Positions 55,189 to 64,000 of a DNA stretch of 64,000 bases are shown piece by piece. The stretch is taken from contig CBDHFR010000004.1 of the NCBI GenBank assembly GCA_965262665.1, positions 2,108,001 to 2,172,000 of the forward strand. Direction: 5' to 3'. How positions within the stretch are numbered: the stretch's first letter is position 1; every line of letters begins with the position of its first letter. A model generated the notes under the pieces. It had not been told where the DNA came from. It made no database searches and was given only the letters and a program-made list of their open reading frames with translations. This stretch comes from CBDBND01 sp965262665. Its GTDB lineage: Bacteria > Pseudomonadota > Alphaproteobacteria > Rhodospirillales > Rhodospirillaceae. The position numbers and the translations under genes were made by a program.

Positions 55189-56985
55189 CTAAAGTCCGCC
55201 ATTGTCTTCCGACGCCTGGCCTTCCGTACGCAGCGTGCGAAAGGTTGCAAACGCTGAATCGGAAGGGTCGTTGATGAGATCGTCTGCTGCCCGCCTCACA
55301 TCCGCTTCCAGGTCATCCCGCTGGCACAACGAGAACGTGTGATCCCACCCGGTCGTTGCGTCTTCGAGGGCGGTATCCGGACGCGCAAATCCAGCGTGTA
55401 TGTAAACCTCTGAACTTATTAGCTTCTTTAGCTCGTCGGCGAACCCTAAGCCGTCTAAATGGGACTTCAGCCCCTCAAACTCAAGGTTCGGCGATTGAGA
55501 GAGGTGCATTAAGGCGGATTGCCGAAGTGAGTCAAGGCGCGAATCGGCAAAAACCATGGCACCCAGTCGCTCTTCCACGTGATCGAGCAATTCGGGATGG
55601 GTGATCAGGGTGGCCATCAAGATTCGGTGCCGCAGGATTGTGCCATCGAGACGGGCTCTGCCTGTCGCCACCGGCTGGGTTTTCGGCGGCCGGCCACCCT
55701 GTCCAAATGACGGCTTAGACTGACTACGAAACAGATCGAACAGCCGTTCCTGGATCAGACGCCGGTAATGACCCTGCACCGTCCCGTCCGAGACCACACG
55801 GGACAGGTCATCGGCTTCTTTCTCAAGAGCCGCACGGCGCTCCGGTGTATCGATGCGGCACCCTTCGATCAGCCGCCGCCAAACCACCTCGAACAGCGGG
55901 ACCGCGTCATCGAGGACACTGCGCATCGCCTCCCGGCCCTGCGCCTTGATGAGATCATCCGGATCCTGCCCGGCCGGCAAAATAGCAAACCTGAGAGACC
56001 GGCCAGGCTCCAGCATGGGCATACACCTGTCCGCAGCCCGTATCGCCGCGCGGCGGCCGGCCTCATCTCCGTCGAAACAAAGAATGGGTTCCGGTGCGCT
56101 GCGCCAGAGCACGGCAATCTGTTGTTCCGTCAAGGCTGTGCCGAGGGGTGCTACAGCGTTTGGAATGCCGGCCTGAGCCAGGGCGATCACGTCCATGTAG
56201 CCCTCGGCAACGATTATTTCCGTATTCTCGGAGGCGGCTTTCCGGGCTTGAGAAAATCCGTACACCACGCGTCCTTTTTGGAACAGCGGCGTCTCCGGTG
56301 AATTCAAGTATTTGGGTTCACCCGTGCCCATCACCCGGCCGCCGAAGGCCACCGGTCGGCCGCGGGAATCGCAAATGGGAAACATCACCCGGTCGCGGAA
56401 AAAATCGAACGCCGGCCGATCATCCTGACCAGGACTGAGTAGCCGCGCTTCGATGGCCACATCTTCCGGAATATTTTCCCGGCTTAAGGCAGCTTTGAGG
56501 GCATTGCTGCCCGGCGCGAAACCGAGCCGGTACGATTTTATAATCTCGTCGCTTAAGCCGCGTTGCCGCAGGTACGCCAAAGCATCCTGACCTTCGGGAG
56601 CGCGCAATTTCTGTTCATAGAAGTGCGTGGCGAACTCGACGGCCTGTTGCAGCGTGGTGCGGCGTTCTGCTCTCTGCGCTTCTTCCGGCGTTGCGCGCGG
56701 AACTTCAAGACCCGCTTCTTCGGCAAGACGTTCCACTGCTTCGGGAAAAGCCAAGTTTTGAGTCTTCATGAGAAAGGTGAATACGTCACCGTGCTCACCC
56801 GAAGAAAAGCAGTGATAGAATCCCTTTTGGTCGTTGACCGTAAAGGACGGCGTTTTCTCGTTTGAAAAAGGACTAAGGCCGATAAATTCTCGGCCACGCC
56901 TTTGCAGCTTGACTGATTTTGATACAACAGATGAGACAGGCAGGCGGGTGCGGATTTCGTCGAGAAAATCAGGCGGAAATGACAT
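55189..56985 (-). CDS. dnaG: DNA primase DnaG
   Basis: 598 residues. The N-terminal zinc domain region is recognisable (GREFIGLSPFSNEKTPSFTV, GFYHCFSSGEHGD), but three of four ligands of the CHC2 finger are replaced (SPFS for CPFH, SSG for xCG). As I recall, several alphaproteobacteria share this. The catalytic TOPRIM domain is complete: IVAEGYMDVIAL with the Glu and LCFDGDEAGRRAA with the DxD-type acids. The RNA polymerase basic motif KYLNSPETPLFQKG is present. The C-terminal helicase-binding domain follows. It lies 25 bp upstream of rpoD. Confidence 0.97.
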   Translation of the reverse strand: MSFPPDFLDEIRTRLPVSSVVSKSVKLQRRGREFIGLSPFSNEKTPSFTVNDQKGFYHCFSSGEHGDVFTFLMKTQNLAFPEAVERLAEEAGLEVPRATPEEAQRAERRTTLQQAVEFATHFYEQKLRAPEGQDALAYLRQRGLSDEIIKSYRLGFAPGSNALKAALSRENIPEDVAIEARLLSPGQDDRPAFDFFRDRVMFPICDSRGRPVAFGGRVMGTGEPKYLNSPETPLFQKGRVVYGFSQARKAASENTEIIVAEGYMDVIALAQAGIPNAVAPLGTALTEQQIAVLWRSAPEPILCFDGDEAGRRAAIRAADRCMPMLEPGRSLRFAILPAGQDPDDLIKAQGREAMRSVLDDAVPLFEVVWRRLIEGCRIDTPERRAALEKEADDLSRVVSDGTVQGHYRRLIQERLFDLFRSQSKPSFGQGGRPPKTQPVATGRARLDGTILRHRILMATLITHPELLDHVEERLGAMVFADSRLDSLRQSALMHLSQSPNLEFEGLKSHLDGLGFADELKKLISSEVYIHAGFARPDTALEDATTGWDHTFSLCQRDDLEADVRRAADDLINDPSDSAFATFRTLRTEGQASEDNGGL

Positions 56986-57032
56986 CAGCGATTACCGCCT
57001 CCTAAGTCCACTCTACTCTTGAGCGTTGGTTG

Positions 57033-57488
57033 CTACACAAGATTGTCTTTGACGACAGAACTGGCTTGGCCGAAATCCATTCGGCCCGTAAAGCGCTCCT
57101 TCAATGACGCCATCACCCGACCCATATCCTTGAGACTGGAAGCCTCCAGTTCTTTAATCACATCTGCAACAGCGCCTCGGATTTCGTCTTCTCCAAGTTG
57201 CTCCGGCATGAAGCTCTTGATGATATCGATCTCTTCCTGTTCCCGTTGCGCCAATTCACAGCGTCCGCCTTGCTCATACATGGCAATGCTATCCCGGCGC
57301 TGCTTGATCATGGATTGCAGCATTTCAAGGATTTCGCTTTCGTCCACACCGTCGGGAAGACCCTTGGTCCGCGCGCAAATATCCCGGTCCTTAAGAGCCG
57401 CGAGAATGAGACGGATAGTGGCGAGAGATCGCTGGTCTTTATTGCGAAGCGCATCTTTCAGCGCTTCGTTGAGGTCAGTGCGCAACAT
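57033..57488 (-). CDS. GatB/YqeY domain-containing protein
   Basis: 151 residues, one YqeY domain: LRTDLNEALKDALRNKDQRS, LATIRLILAALKDRDICART, LQSMIKQRRDSIAMYEQGGR and a C-terminal FTGRMDFGQASSVVKDNL (the GatB tail-like domain). It resembles the tRNA-interacting tail of the GatB amidotransferase, but its exact role is unknown. It is commonly found just upstream of dnaG in alphaproteobacteria, as here (47 bp). Confidence 0.93.
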   Translation of the reverse strand: MLRTDLNEALKDALRNKDQRSLATIRLILAALKDRDICARTKGLPDGVDESEILEMLQSMIKQRRDSIAMYEQGGRCELAQREQEEIDIIKSFMPEQLGEDEIRGAVADVIKELEASSLKDMGRVMASLKERFTGRMDFGQASSVVKDNLV

Positions 57489-58436
57489 GGAAAAGAAACT
57501 TCCAATGGCGAAGTTGAAAACTAAAGCTAGCGCATTCGCTGCTCCAAGGCAAAGCCCTTAAGGGCGCGATCCAGGGCAATCGGGTGAAAAAGTGCGTGAC
57601 AATGTGTTGATGTGCTGAATCTATCGAAGACCGCCGATTCGGTATGGGAGGTTATGATGGAGAGTTCGGGCGCATTCGCGGAAGCCGTTGTCTTTCTTGA
57701 TCATTTTGAGGATCTTGCGGACCCTCGCCAACGGGGCAAAGTGGTCTATCCGCTTGATGAGGTGCTGCTGCTTTGCCTATTGGCGGTGCTGGCGGGCGCC
57801 GACAGCATTGTCGATATTGCCCGTTTCGGCGACAAGAAACGCGATCTTCTACGCCGCTTCCGGCCGTTTTCCGATGGCACGCCGTCCCACGACCAACTGG
57901 GCACGATCCTTGCCATCCTGGATGCGCGGATGTTCCAACAGTGCTTCGTCGCCTGGGTTGCCGCGATCACCGGTGTGCCGGGCGAGGTGATCGCCATCGA
58001 CGGCAAGACCTCGCGTCGCAGCTACCAGAAGACGGGCGCCAAGGCGCCGATCCACATGGTTTCCGCCTTCGCCGCCCGTCAGCGGCTGGTGCTCGGCCAG
58101 GTCAAGGTGGCGGAAAAGTCGAACGAGATCATCGCCATCCCCGATCTGCTGGACATGTTGGCCATCGACGGCGCCATTGTCACTCTCGACGCCATGGGCT
58201 GCCAGCGCGAGATCGCCACCAAGATCGTCGACAAGAAGGCCGATTACGTGTTGGCGCTCAAAGCCAACCAGACCAGCTTGCACGAAGCTGTCGAACTCTT
58301 CGTTGACGAACAAAAAGCTAATGGCTTCAACAACACCAAGAGCAGCCAGCACACCAGCGTCGGCGGCGACCATGGCCGCATCGAGACGCGAAGGACGACG
58401 GTGAGCGAGGATATCGCCTGGCTCCAGCAGCGCCAT

Positions 58437-58482
58437 GGCTGGCCGGGGCTGGCCGGGGCTGGCCGGGGCTGGCCGGGGCTGA
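58437..58482. repeat. 10-bp tandem repeat (GGCTGGCCGG, 4 copies)
   Basis: Four head-to-tail copies of GGCTGGCCGG inside the ISAs1 transposase encode GWPGLAGAGRGWPGLKS instead of the expected GWPGLKS. The net gain of 30 bp keeps the frame. Confidence 0.9.
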
Positions 58483-58758
58483 AATCCGTCATCGCGGTCG
58501 AAAGCACGCGCGAGATCGGCGACAAGACCGAGCACGAGACCCGACTCTACATCTCATCGCTCGATCTCGCGGCGGCGCAACTAGGCCCAATTATCCGCTC
58601 CCACTGGGCGATAGAGAACAGCTTGCACTGGGTCATGGACATGGTCTTTCGCGATGACGAATACCGCCTGCGTACCGATCACGCCCCGGCCAACTTCACC
58701 ACCATCAAGCACATGGCACAAAACCTCATACGACGAGACCCCGGCAAGGACTCCCTAA

Positions 58759-59665
58759 GAGGCCGTTTCGAAAGGGGTTGAGTGGCCGGTGTCGATGTGA
58801 TTCCAGGAAGGTTGCTGAAACCGATCTGGAGCCGCCATGTGGACGCCGACCACCCGAGAGCAGCATAGCCGCAAGGCGCTGCGTTATCAGACTGATTTGA
58901 CCGCTGCGGAGTGGGTTGTGATCGAGCCTCATTTGCCTCCGGCTCATGGCACGGGACGGCCCCGGTCATGGCCGATGCGAGAGATCGTCAACGGCATTTT
59001 CTACGTGATGCGGGCTGGCTGCCCTTGGCGCTTGCTGCCAAGCGATTTACCACCGTGGGGCACGATCTATCGCTGGTTCGCTAAGTTCCGCGACGACGGC
59101 CTCCTTGAGAAGATCAACCACTTTCTGGTCATGGCCGATCGCGAGCGGGTCGGACGCGAGGCCAGCCCGAGCGGCGCGATTATCGACAGCCAGAGCGTCA
59201 AGACGACCGAGGCTGGTGGCCCCCGCGGCTACGATGCGGGCAAGAAGATCAAGGGGCGCAAGCGCCACGCGCTGGTCGACACCGACGGGCGCGGCCTCGT
59301 GCTCGAGGCGCATCCGGCGGGTATCCAGGACCGCGATGGTGGCGGGCCGCTGCTGTGCGCCTCACGCGGCTCGTTTCCGTTCATCGAGAAGGTCTTTGCC
59401 GATAGCGGCTACGCCGGCGAGAAGGTCGCCACGGCCACCATGATCGCCGTCGAGATCGTGCGCAAAAGCCCCGATCAGGTCGGCTTCGCCGTCCAACCGC
59501 GCCGCTGGGTCGTGGAGCGCTTCTTCGCCTGGATCAACCGCAACCGGCGACTGGCAAAGGACTTCGAGGCCACCATCGCCTCGGCCCGCGCCTTCCTCTA
59601 CGCCGCCTCCGTCATGCTCCTCGTCCGCAGATTGGCCCGAGCCGCATGACTTTCGAAACCGACTC
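58759..59665. mobile_element. IS5-family insertion sequence, complete copy 2
   Basis: 907 bp, same termini as 32678-33584, with TAA duplicated (58756-58758, 59666-59668). It is inserted in the ISAs1 transposase 3' region. Confidence 0.95.
58837..59649 (+). CDS. IS5-family transposase
   Basis: 270 residues, differing from 32756-33568 at about three positions. The DDE residues in GAIIDSQSVKTT, FADSGYAGEK and VVERFFAWINRN are intact. Confidence 0.95.
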   Translation: MWTPTTREQHSRKALRYQTDLTAAEWVVIEPHLPPAHGTGRPRSWPMREIVNGIFYVMRAGCPWRLLPSDLPPWGTIYRWFAKFRDDGLLEKINHFLVMADRERVGREASPSGAIIDSQSVKTTEAGGPRGYDAGKKIKGRKRHALVDTDGRGLVLEAHPAGIQDRDGGGPLLCASRGSFPFIEKVFADSGYAGEKVATATMIAVEIVRKSPDQVGFAVQPRRWVVERFFAWINRNRRLAKDFEATIASARAFLYAASVMLLVRRLARAA

Positions 59666-59719
59666 TAAGACTCCGCCGAAAGGTCGCCGCCTGGGACGAC
59701 GACTTCCGCGCAAGCCTCA

Positions 59720-59941
59720 TCACACAATGATCCGTTCACCCGATTGCCCTGGTAGATCACTGAGCAGGACAATCTTTGAGCCCAGCAGGGAGGTACTCTC
59801 GAACATGCCCCACTTTTTTAGTGGCAGCTCGAAAAAAACGTCCCCTAAGGCCTGTACTTCTTCGTCCTCATGTGAGACATCGTCTTCGTCCTCATGTGAG
59901 ACATCGTCTTCGTCCTCATGTGAGACATCGTCGCTGGACAC
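59720..59941 (-). other. Small acidic ORF with a 24-bp triplicate; doubtful gene
   Basis: From GTG 59941 the frame reads MSSDDVSHEDEDDVSHEDED, a unit of eight residues repeated three times from a 24-bp tandem repeat (about 59868-59935). It then reads EVQALGDVFFELPLKKWGMF and STSLLGSKIVLLSDLPGQSG. The last residues run into the ISAs1 tail, so the 3' end is not native. The second part looks like real protein sequence, but I know no family. The rest of 59942-60147 has only a hairpin at 60067. Confidence 0.35.
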
Positions 59942-60066
59942 GTAAATCCCACCGATTCGGATTAATGAAACCGGCCCCCTAGATCTGCATTACGGTCAAT
60001 GTCCGATTTTGGCGCTGCTATGACAAGTCTTTCCGCAGGTCCAGATTGTCCACTACCGTGGATTAA

Positions 60067-60091
60067 AGGGGCCTGACAGGCTCCTTTTTGA
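60067..60091 (+). terminator. Possible transcription terminator
   Basis: AGGGGCCTGACAGGCTCC forms a stem of about 7 bp with a short loop and is followed by TTTTT. No intact plus-strand gene lies directly upstream, so it may be left from a lost gene. Confidence 0.5.
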
Positions 60092-60147
60092 CTCAATGAA
60101 CGTGCCCCGGTATGGCCTATTGACCGGCTGACAGGGACAGGTCACGG

Positions 60148-61844
60148 TTGGACTCAATTCGACTATTGCTTGGAAGAGGTCCTCATGCCGACACCCCCCC
60201 CAGCGCGCCAAACTCAACTGTAAGTCCGGATGATCTTGCTGAGCGTATTCAGGCGCTGAGTGCAGAATTTGCCTCAACTCTGAAAACTCAAGTCAATGAC
60301 GTCCGCTCAATATGGACGGCTTTGCCCCGTGACAAAGGTATGGCCACCGCTGCACCTGAAATCACTCAAATTCATGACATTGCCCATAGTCTTGCCGGCC
60401 CCGGGAAAAGTTTAGGATTTCCACGCATCAGCCAAACAGCTGCACCTCTCGACAGTTTGTTCCGTCTGCTAAAAGAAAAACAGAGCCCTTTAACCGCTGA
60501 GGAAATTGACCAGATTGATCTGTTGATTTCGGATCTTAAAGAAGCCGTCGATATTCCTGGCGAGACAGTCACTTTAGGAGACGTACATGCGAGCTACGAA
60601 ATCGCATCCCATCGTGGAACTTTCCATGTGCTTGTATTCGGTCAATTGGATTCAAATATTGACGCCATCAGCGCGCTCACCGAGATCGGCTACAAGGTTC
60701 TCCCGGTTGGAGATACGGCACCTCCGATCGGTTTATCAACGGATGTGCCAGCTGTTCTGTTGTCCACATTGGATCAGATTGCCGCTGCACAAACTTGGTT
60801 GAAGCAATATGGCTTATCCGATGACATTTCCATCGTCGCCGTAAGCGAACATGGAGCGTTTAACGATCGTTTAGAGGCCGTGCGGCAAGGGGTAACAGAT
60901 TTTATGCACCGTCCGTTGGATCGGGAAGATGTGTTTGATCGCAGGAGCGCCATTGAAGATCGGTTTATGGCACCACCGCTGCGTGTCGTCATTGCCGAAG
61001 ATGATCCAACGCTTGCGCGGTTTTATCAACTCACGTTAGAGCACGCCGGAATGGAGGTGCACGTCATCGAAAATCCGGAAACCATGCTCAATGAATTGGC
61101 AGGACTGACTGCAGATATTATTGTCATGGACCTATATCTTGGTAACTGCACCGGACTTGAATTGTCGCAGATCGTAAGACAGTTCCCTGCTTACACGACC
61201 GTCCCCATACTCTTTTTGTCAACCGAGAGCCGCATTACATTGCAGCTTGAAGCGCGGCATTTGGGGACCGACGATTTCCTCGTCAAACCATTGAAACCGG
61301 ATCAATTGACTTCAGCCGTCACCAGCCGTGCCCAACGCTATCGTGATCTCAAGAAGTTGACCGACCGCGACAGCTTAACGGGGCTTTTGAATCACACGAA
61401 CATACTGCGGGCGCTGGATCGCGAAGTTAGCGCTGCTGCGCGGACTGAAACGCATGTTGTCATGGCAATGGTCGATATTGACCACTTCAAGAAGGTCAAC
61501 GACACCTACGGACATGCGTCGGCGACCAGGTAATCTTACGGGTTACACATTTAATCAGAAATCGGCTGCGCCGAGTTGACCATGTCGGCCGTTATGGCGG
61601 TGAGGAATTTGCCGTTGTTATGCCCAATACGGAAATGGACGCTGCCCTGGTAATTTTGGAAGAGTTACGTGAATCCTGCGCTGCGATGATTCATGAAAGT
61701 GAGCAAGGCCCATTCTCCGTAACCTTTTCAGTCGGTGTTGCCTCCTTCCCCGCGATCAAGAACGGCACCGACATCACCCAGGCTGCGGACGAAGCGCTTT
61801 ACAAAGCGAAACGCGGCGGACGGAACCAAATCGTCGCGATGTAA
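60148..61844 (+). pseudogene. Diguanylate cyclase (receiver-GGDEF), frameshifted
   Basis: The N-terminal 150 residues look like an Hpt-type helical domain, then a degenerate receiver and a second receiver (VVIAEDDPTLARFY, DIIVMDLYLGN with phospho-Asp, LVKPLKP). The GGDEF domain starts DRDSLTGLLNHTNILRALDR and reads VDIDHFKKVNDTYGHA. There GCGTCGGCG lacks one base, and the frame ends in a TAA/TAG soon after. In the next frame GDQVILRVTHLIRNRLRRVD, HVGRYGGEEFAVVMPN and VGVASFP continue to 61844, with active GGEEF and an RxxD inhibitory site. The likely true start ATG 60185 is also out of frame because of a C8 run. Both changes are single-base, so it is a recent pseudogene or phase-variable. Confidence 0.85.
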
Positions 61845-61852
61845 ACCGCACG

Positions 61853-62197
61853 CTATTTAGGAAATTTTATCTTGTCCCATGCCAGTTGCCGCCAGGAGCG
61901 AGTCAAATCGGTTGCGTTGAAGTCGGCCTCGATACCCGGAAGGTACTTGAGTACACATTCGTGAAAAGTTCTCTGCTCCCTGTTTAGAATGAGGCTGGCT
62001 TCATGAAGGGACAAAAAATTGCAGGCCTCATTGATGCGTAGTCGCGCAAACGGAGACCTTGTATTGCCCATATGTTCAAGAATACAAACATGTTCTTCGA
62101 CCAGCTTCGCCGCATGGCTTTCACGTGGTTGAGCAATCGCACACAGACCTACGAGCAATGCGAATCCGAAACAAAATTTGAATGTTTTAACAGGCAT
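61853..62197 (-). CDS. Small secreted Cys-containing protein
   Basis: 114 residues. MPVKTFKFCFGFALLVGLCA with IAQPRESHAAK is a Sec signal peptide, cut near AHA/SHA-A. The mature part has three Cys (EEHVCILEH, NEACNFLSLH, FHECVLKYLPG) and the block LNREQRTFHECVLKYLPGIE. This resembles small periplasmic four-cysteine proteins of unknown function. It is convergent with the diguanylate cyclase remnant (9 bp apart). No partner gene is evident. Confidence 0.65.
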   Translation of the reverse strand: MPVKTFKFCFGFALLVGLCAIAQPRESHAAKLVEEHVCILEHMGNTRSPFARLRINEACNFLSLHEASLILNREQRTFHECVLKYLPGIEADFNATDLTRSWRQLAWDKIKFPK

Positions 62198-62314
62198 TTA
62201 TACCTCCCGCTTGGATCCGTGAAACCTCACCCAAAAACCTAATTCGGTCCGTTTGAACACTGTGTATCGCCGTTGTGTACTAGTGCAGAATTGTGGCGGT
62301 CACATGGCGAAAAA

Positions 62315-62330
62315 TGTGATCTGACTCACA
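62315..62330. promoter_or_regulatory. CRP/FNR-type operator candidate
   Basis: TGTGATCTGACTCACA is a perfect TGTGA-N6-TCACA palindrome, the CRP consensus half-sites. It lies 96 bp before the VOC gene start and 118 bp before the divergent secreted-protein gene, in the only long spacer between them. CRP-like regulators of alphaproteobacteria bind related sites. No direct proof. Confidence 0.5.
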
Positions 62331-62425
62331 CACAGGACACGTAATTCCGCGTGTCCTGCCTGACAATTAATGGTGCGCGATTATGAGGCTGAATCACCCA
62401 AGATGCTCGTTGAAGGATATACGCC

Positions 62426-63689
62426 ATGAACTGGAACGCAGTGCCTTACCTTGTCACAGCAGGCTTCGCGATCGTGTTGAGCGGGCTCGCCCAAGCGGAT
62501 GGACATGATCCGTATGCATTAGAAAACGTAGAAGGTTCGCGCATTCAGGAATTTGTCATAAGCGTCTCAGAGCTGGATGCCACACTTGCCGCCTTTACCG
62601 ATGTCTTTCGATGGGAAATTAAACGTGAAGGAGAAATTGATCCCACGGCCATTCGCCTCTGGGGCTTGCCTTTCGGTACAACCGGGCGGGAAGTCTTGGT
62701 CGGCAACGGCCAATCGCAATTCGGATACGTGCGATTGGTTGAAATTGATACGCCTGACAAAAAATTGATGCGGCCCGCCGCCCGATGGTGGGATACGGGT
62801 GGTTTGTATAACCTCAACATTCTGGTCAGAGACCTGAATTGGACGGAAGAATCATTGCGCCGTCTCGGTTGGACGCCGCGCGGTCTCAAATCCACCTATG
62901 ACCGGGGAACAGCCAAGGGCGAGAGCCAGGTCATGATCGGTCCTGACGATCTGGTGGTGTCCTTTCAGGAACGGCAACAACCGCCGCTTGATGGTTGGCC
63001 AGAGTTCGAAGGCGCTACCCATATCGAGGTCGGCTATCAAATGGTGACGGACCTTGAGGCCTGGTATGCTTTTTATACCGATGTTCTTGGTTTTGAAGGA
63101 ATCGGTCTGCGCGAGCGGCCGCAAACCGGCGCCATCGGTCCCAACGACTACGGTTTACCACACAATGTGACGGAGGGCGCTGGCTACCGTCAGGCGAATG
63201 TGCTTTTTCCCCGCCCAACGAAACAATCACTTGGTGCGCGTCAATGGATGACAGCAGAAGGGTATGACTTTTCGGACCGCATAGGACCGCCCAATCTCGG
63301 CATTCTTTCCGTGCGCCTGCCTGTTGCCGATCTGGATGCGGTGCTTGAGCGAATGACGGACGTGGGCATGGAACCGGCATCCGATGTGCAGATTCTATTC
63401 CTGGAACCTTACGGCGCAGTGCGCGCCTTTGCCATTAAGACTCCGGGCGGATCGGGCCAATGGCTGACGGTTTTTGAACCCGGCGTGAAACCTATGACCA
63501 AAGTGGAGCTGGAAGACTTTTTTGGGCCGGGCCGATTTGGTGAATGGGTGCGTTTCAATAATCTGATGACCGGTACCGTTCACTACAAAAAGGGCGGAGA
63601 TGCTCGTGTCACTTGGGTTGACGGTCTCGACGAAGAGGGCACGTGGACCATCAAGGGCGACGCAATCTGCACAGCCTGGTACCGTCTTA
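62426..63689 (+). pseudogene. Secreted VOC (glyoxalase-like) protein, C-terminus cut by IS5
   Basis: About 421 residues. MNWNAVPYLVTAGFAIVLSG with LAQADG is a Sec signal peptide. Two glyoxalase/bleomycin-resistance (VOC) units follow: IQEFVISVSELDATLAAFTD near 40 and HIEVGYQMVTDLEAWYAFYT near 195, with LGILSVRLPVADLDAVLERM near 292. The C-terminal part has FGEWVRFNNLMTGTVHYKKG, VTWVDGLDEEGTWTIKGDAI and CTAWYRL, a domain whose conserved ending (a Cys, then a Trp/Tyr-rich segment) is missing. IS5 enters right after the TTA at 63687-63689. A spurious frame continues to 63757 in the IS. Role unknown. Confidence 0.8.
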
Positions 63690-64000
63690 GAGTCGGTTTC
63701 GAAAGTCATGCGGCTCGGGCCAATCTGCGGACGAGGAGCATGACGGAGGCGGCGTAGAGGAAGGCGCGGGCCGAGGCGATGGTGGCCTCGAAGTCCTTTG
63801 CCAGTCGCCGGTTGCGGTTGATCCAGGCGAAGAAGCGCTCCACGACCCAGCGGCGCGGTTGGACGGCGAAGCCGACCTGATCGGGGCTTTTGCGCACGAT
63901 CTCGACGGCGATCATGGTGGCCGTGGCGACCTTCTCGCCGGCGTAGCCGCTGTCGGCAAAGACCTTCTCGATGAACGGAAACGAGCCGCGTGAGGCGCAC
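63690..64000 (-). mobile_element. IS5-family copy 3, partial at window edge
   Basis: Begins GAGTCGGTTTCGAAAG at 63690, the right terminus of the IS5 at 32678 in opposite orientation. The transposase 3' part (stop at 63706) runs to the window end, including VVERFFAWINRNRRLAKDF. TTA precedes it (63687-63689). The remainder lies outside. Confidence 0.95.

Larger units (their letters stand above)
57654..59730 (+). pseudogene. ISAs1-family transposase, split by IS5
   Basis: The frame from ATG 57654 reads DHFEDLADPRQRGKVVYPLD, EVIAIDGKTSRRSYQKTGAK, DAMGCQREIATKIVDKKADY and NSLHWVMDMVFRDDEYRLR, the DDE_Tnp_ISAs1 blocks. At 58758 it is broken by an IS5 (58759-59665). Removing it with one TAA copy gives DSLRLRRKVAAWDDDFRASL then the stop at 59730, the natural end. 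A 10-bp unit (GGCTGGCCGG) is repeated four times near 58437-58482, adding ten residues in frame. Confidence 0.93.

Noticed and set aside
59868..59935. CRISPR-like direct repeats
   Set aside because: Units are adjacent with no spacers, a simple tandem repeat.

Overview
The window looks like a piece of an alphaproteobacterial chromosome that is heavily invaded by insertion sequences. The lineage call rests on the minus-strand housekeeping block yqeY-type GatB, dnaG, rpoD (57488 down to 52935), a DnaG whose CHC2 finger has lost most zinc ligands as I recall for several alphaproteobacteria, and a nearby CAU-anticodon tRNA (51736-51812). Around this core almost every gap holds an IS, an IS fragment or a MITE. 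I recognise IS3, IS5, IS6, IS21, IS30, IS110, IS256, IS481, IS630, ISAs1 and an rve-type element, plus several dispersed repeats. Many host genes are truncated, frameshifted or interrupted. That pattern fits relaxed selection, for instance recent host restriction, but this is inference.

Layout. 1-5.3 kb: integrase and IS481/IS6 remnants and a large secreted protein with a degenerate matrixin domain and PPC-type repeats. 5.4-14.3 kb: a metabolic block with two methyltransferase paralogues, a TonB-dependent receptor, an amidohydrolase remnant, an MBL-fold hydrolase and three SDR paralogues, two of them with Sec signal peptides. 14.3-21.4 kb: nested ISs. 21.4-31.1 kb: a SnoaL-like protein, a Tat-signal methyltransferase, a broken nuclease-like gene, many remnants and a two-gene alpha/beta-hydrolase operon. 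31.1-34.5 kb: a small membrane protein, a zinc ribbon plus SRAP pair, an IS5 and an AhpD-like protein. 34.8-37.9 kb: an IS3 copy and a truncated serine recombinase that is itself interrupted by a 446-bp mini-transposon carrying one membrane-protein gene. 38.4-42.1 kb: a tight three-gene operon (fatty-acid-hydroxylase/sterol-desaturase type, GH3 acyl-amide synthetase type, enolase-superfamily epimerase type). 42.5-49.3 kb: IS110, a second Tat-signal methyltransferase, an alpha/beta hydrolase, a FAD-oxidase fragment cut by IS6, IS21 and integrase fragments. 49.4-52.9 kb: DUF2924 plus intact serine recombinase abutting the tRNA, then a signal-bearing hydrolase. 52.9-57.5 kb: the housekeeping block. 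57.6-64 kb: ISAs1 split by IS5, a frameshifted diguanylate cyclase, a small secreted Cys protein and a secreted VOC protein cut by a third IS5.

How it may work together. The outer-membrane receptor, methyltransferases, SDRs, hydrolases, VOC protein, SnoaL-like protein, FAD oxidase and AhpD-like protein are families often found in uptake and conversion of small hydrophobic or aromatic molecules. Several carry export signals, which is unusual for cofactor-dependent enzymes. The 38.4-42.1 kb operon could make and epimerise an N-acyl amino acid from a hydroxylated lipid. No single pathway can be proved from sequence alone. The best candidates for something undescribed are the cargo-carrying mini-transposon, the GH3 operon and the exported-enzyme paralogues.
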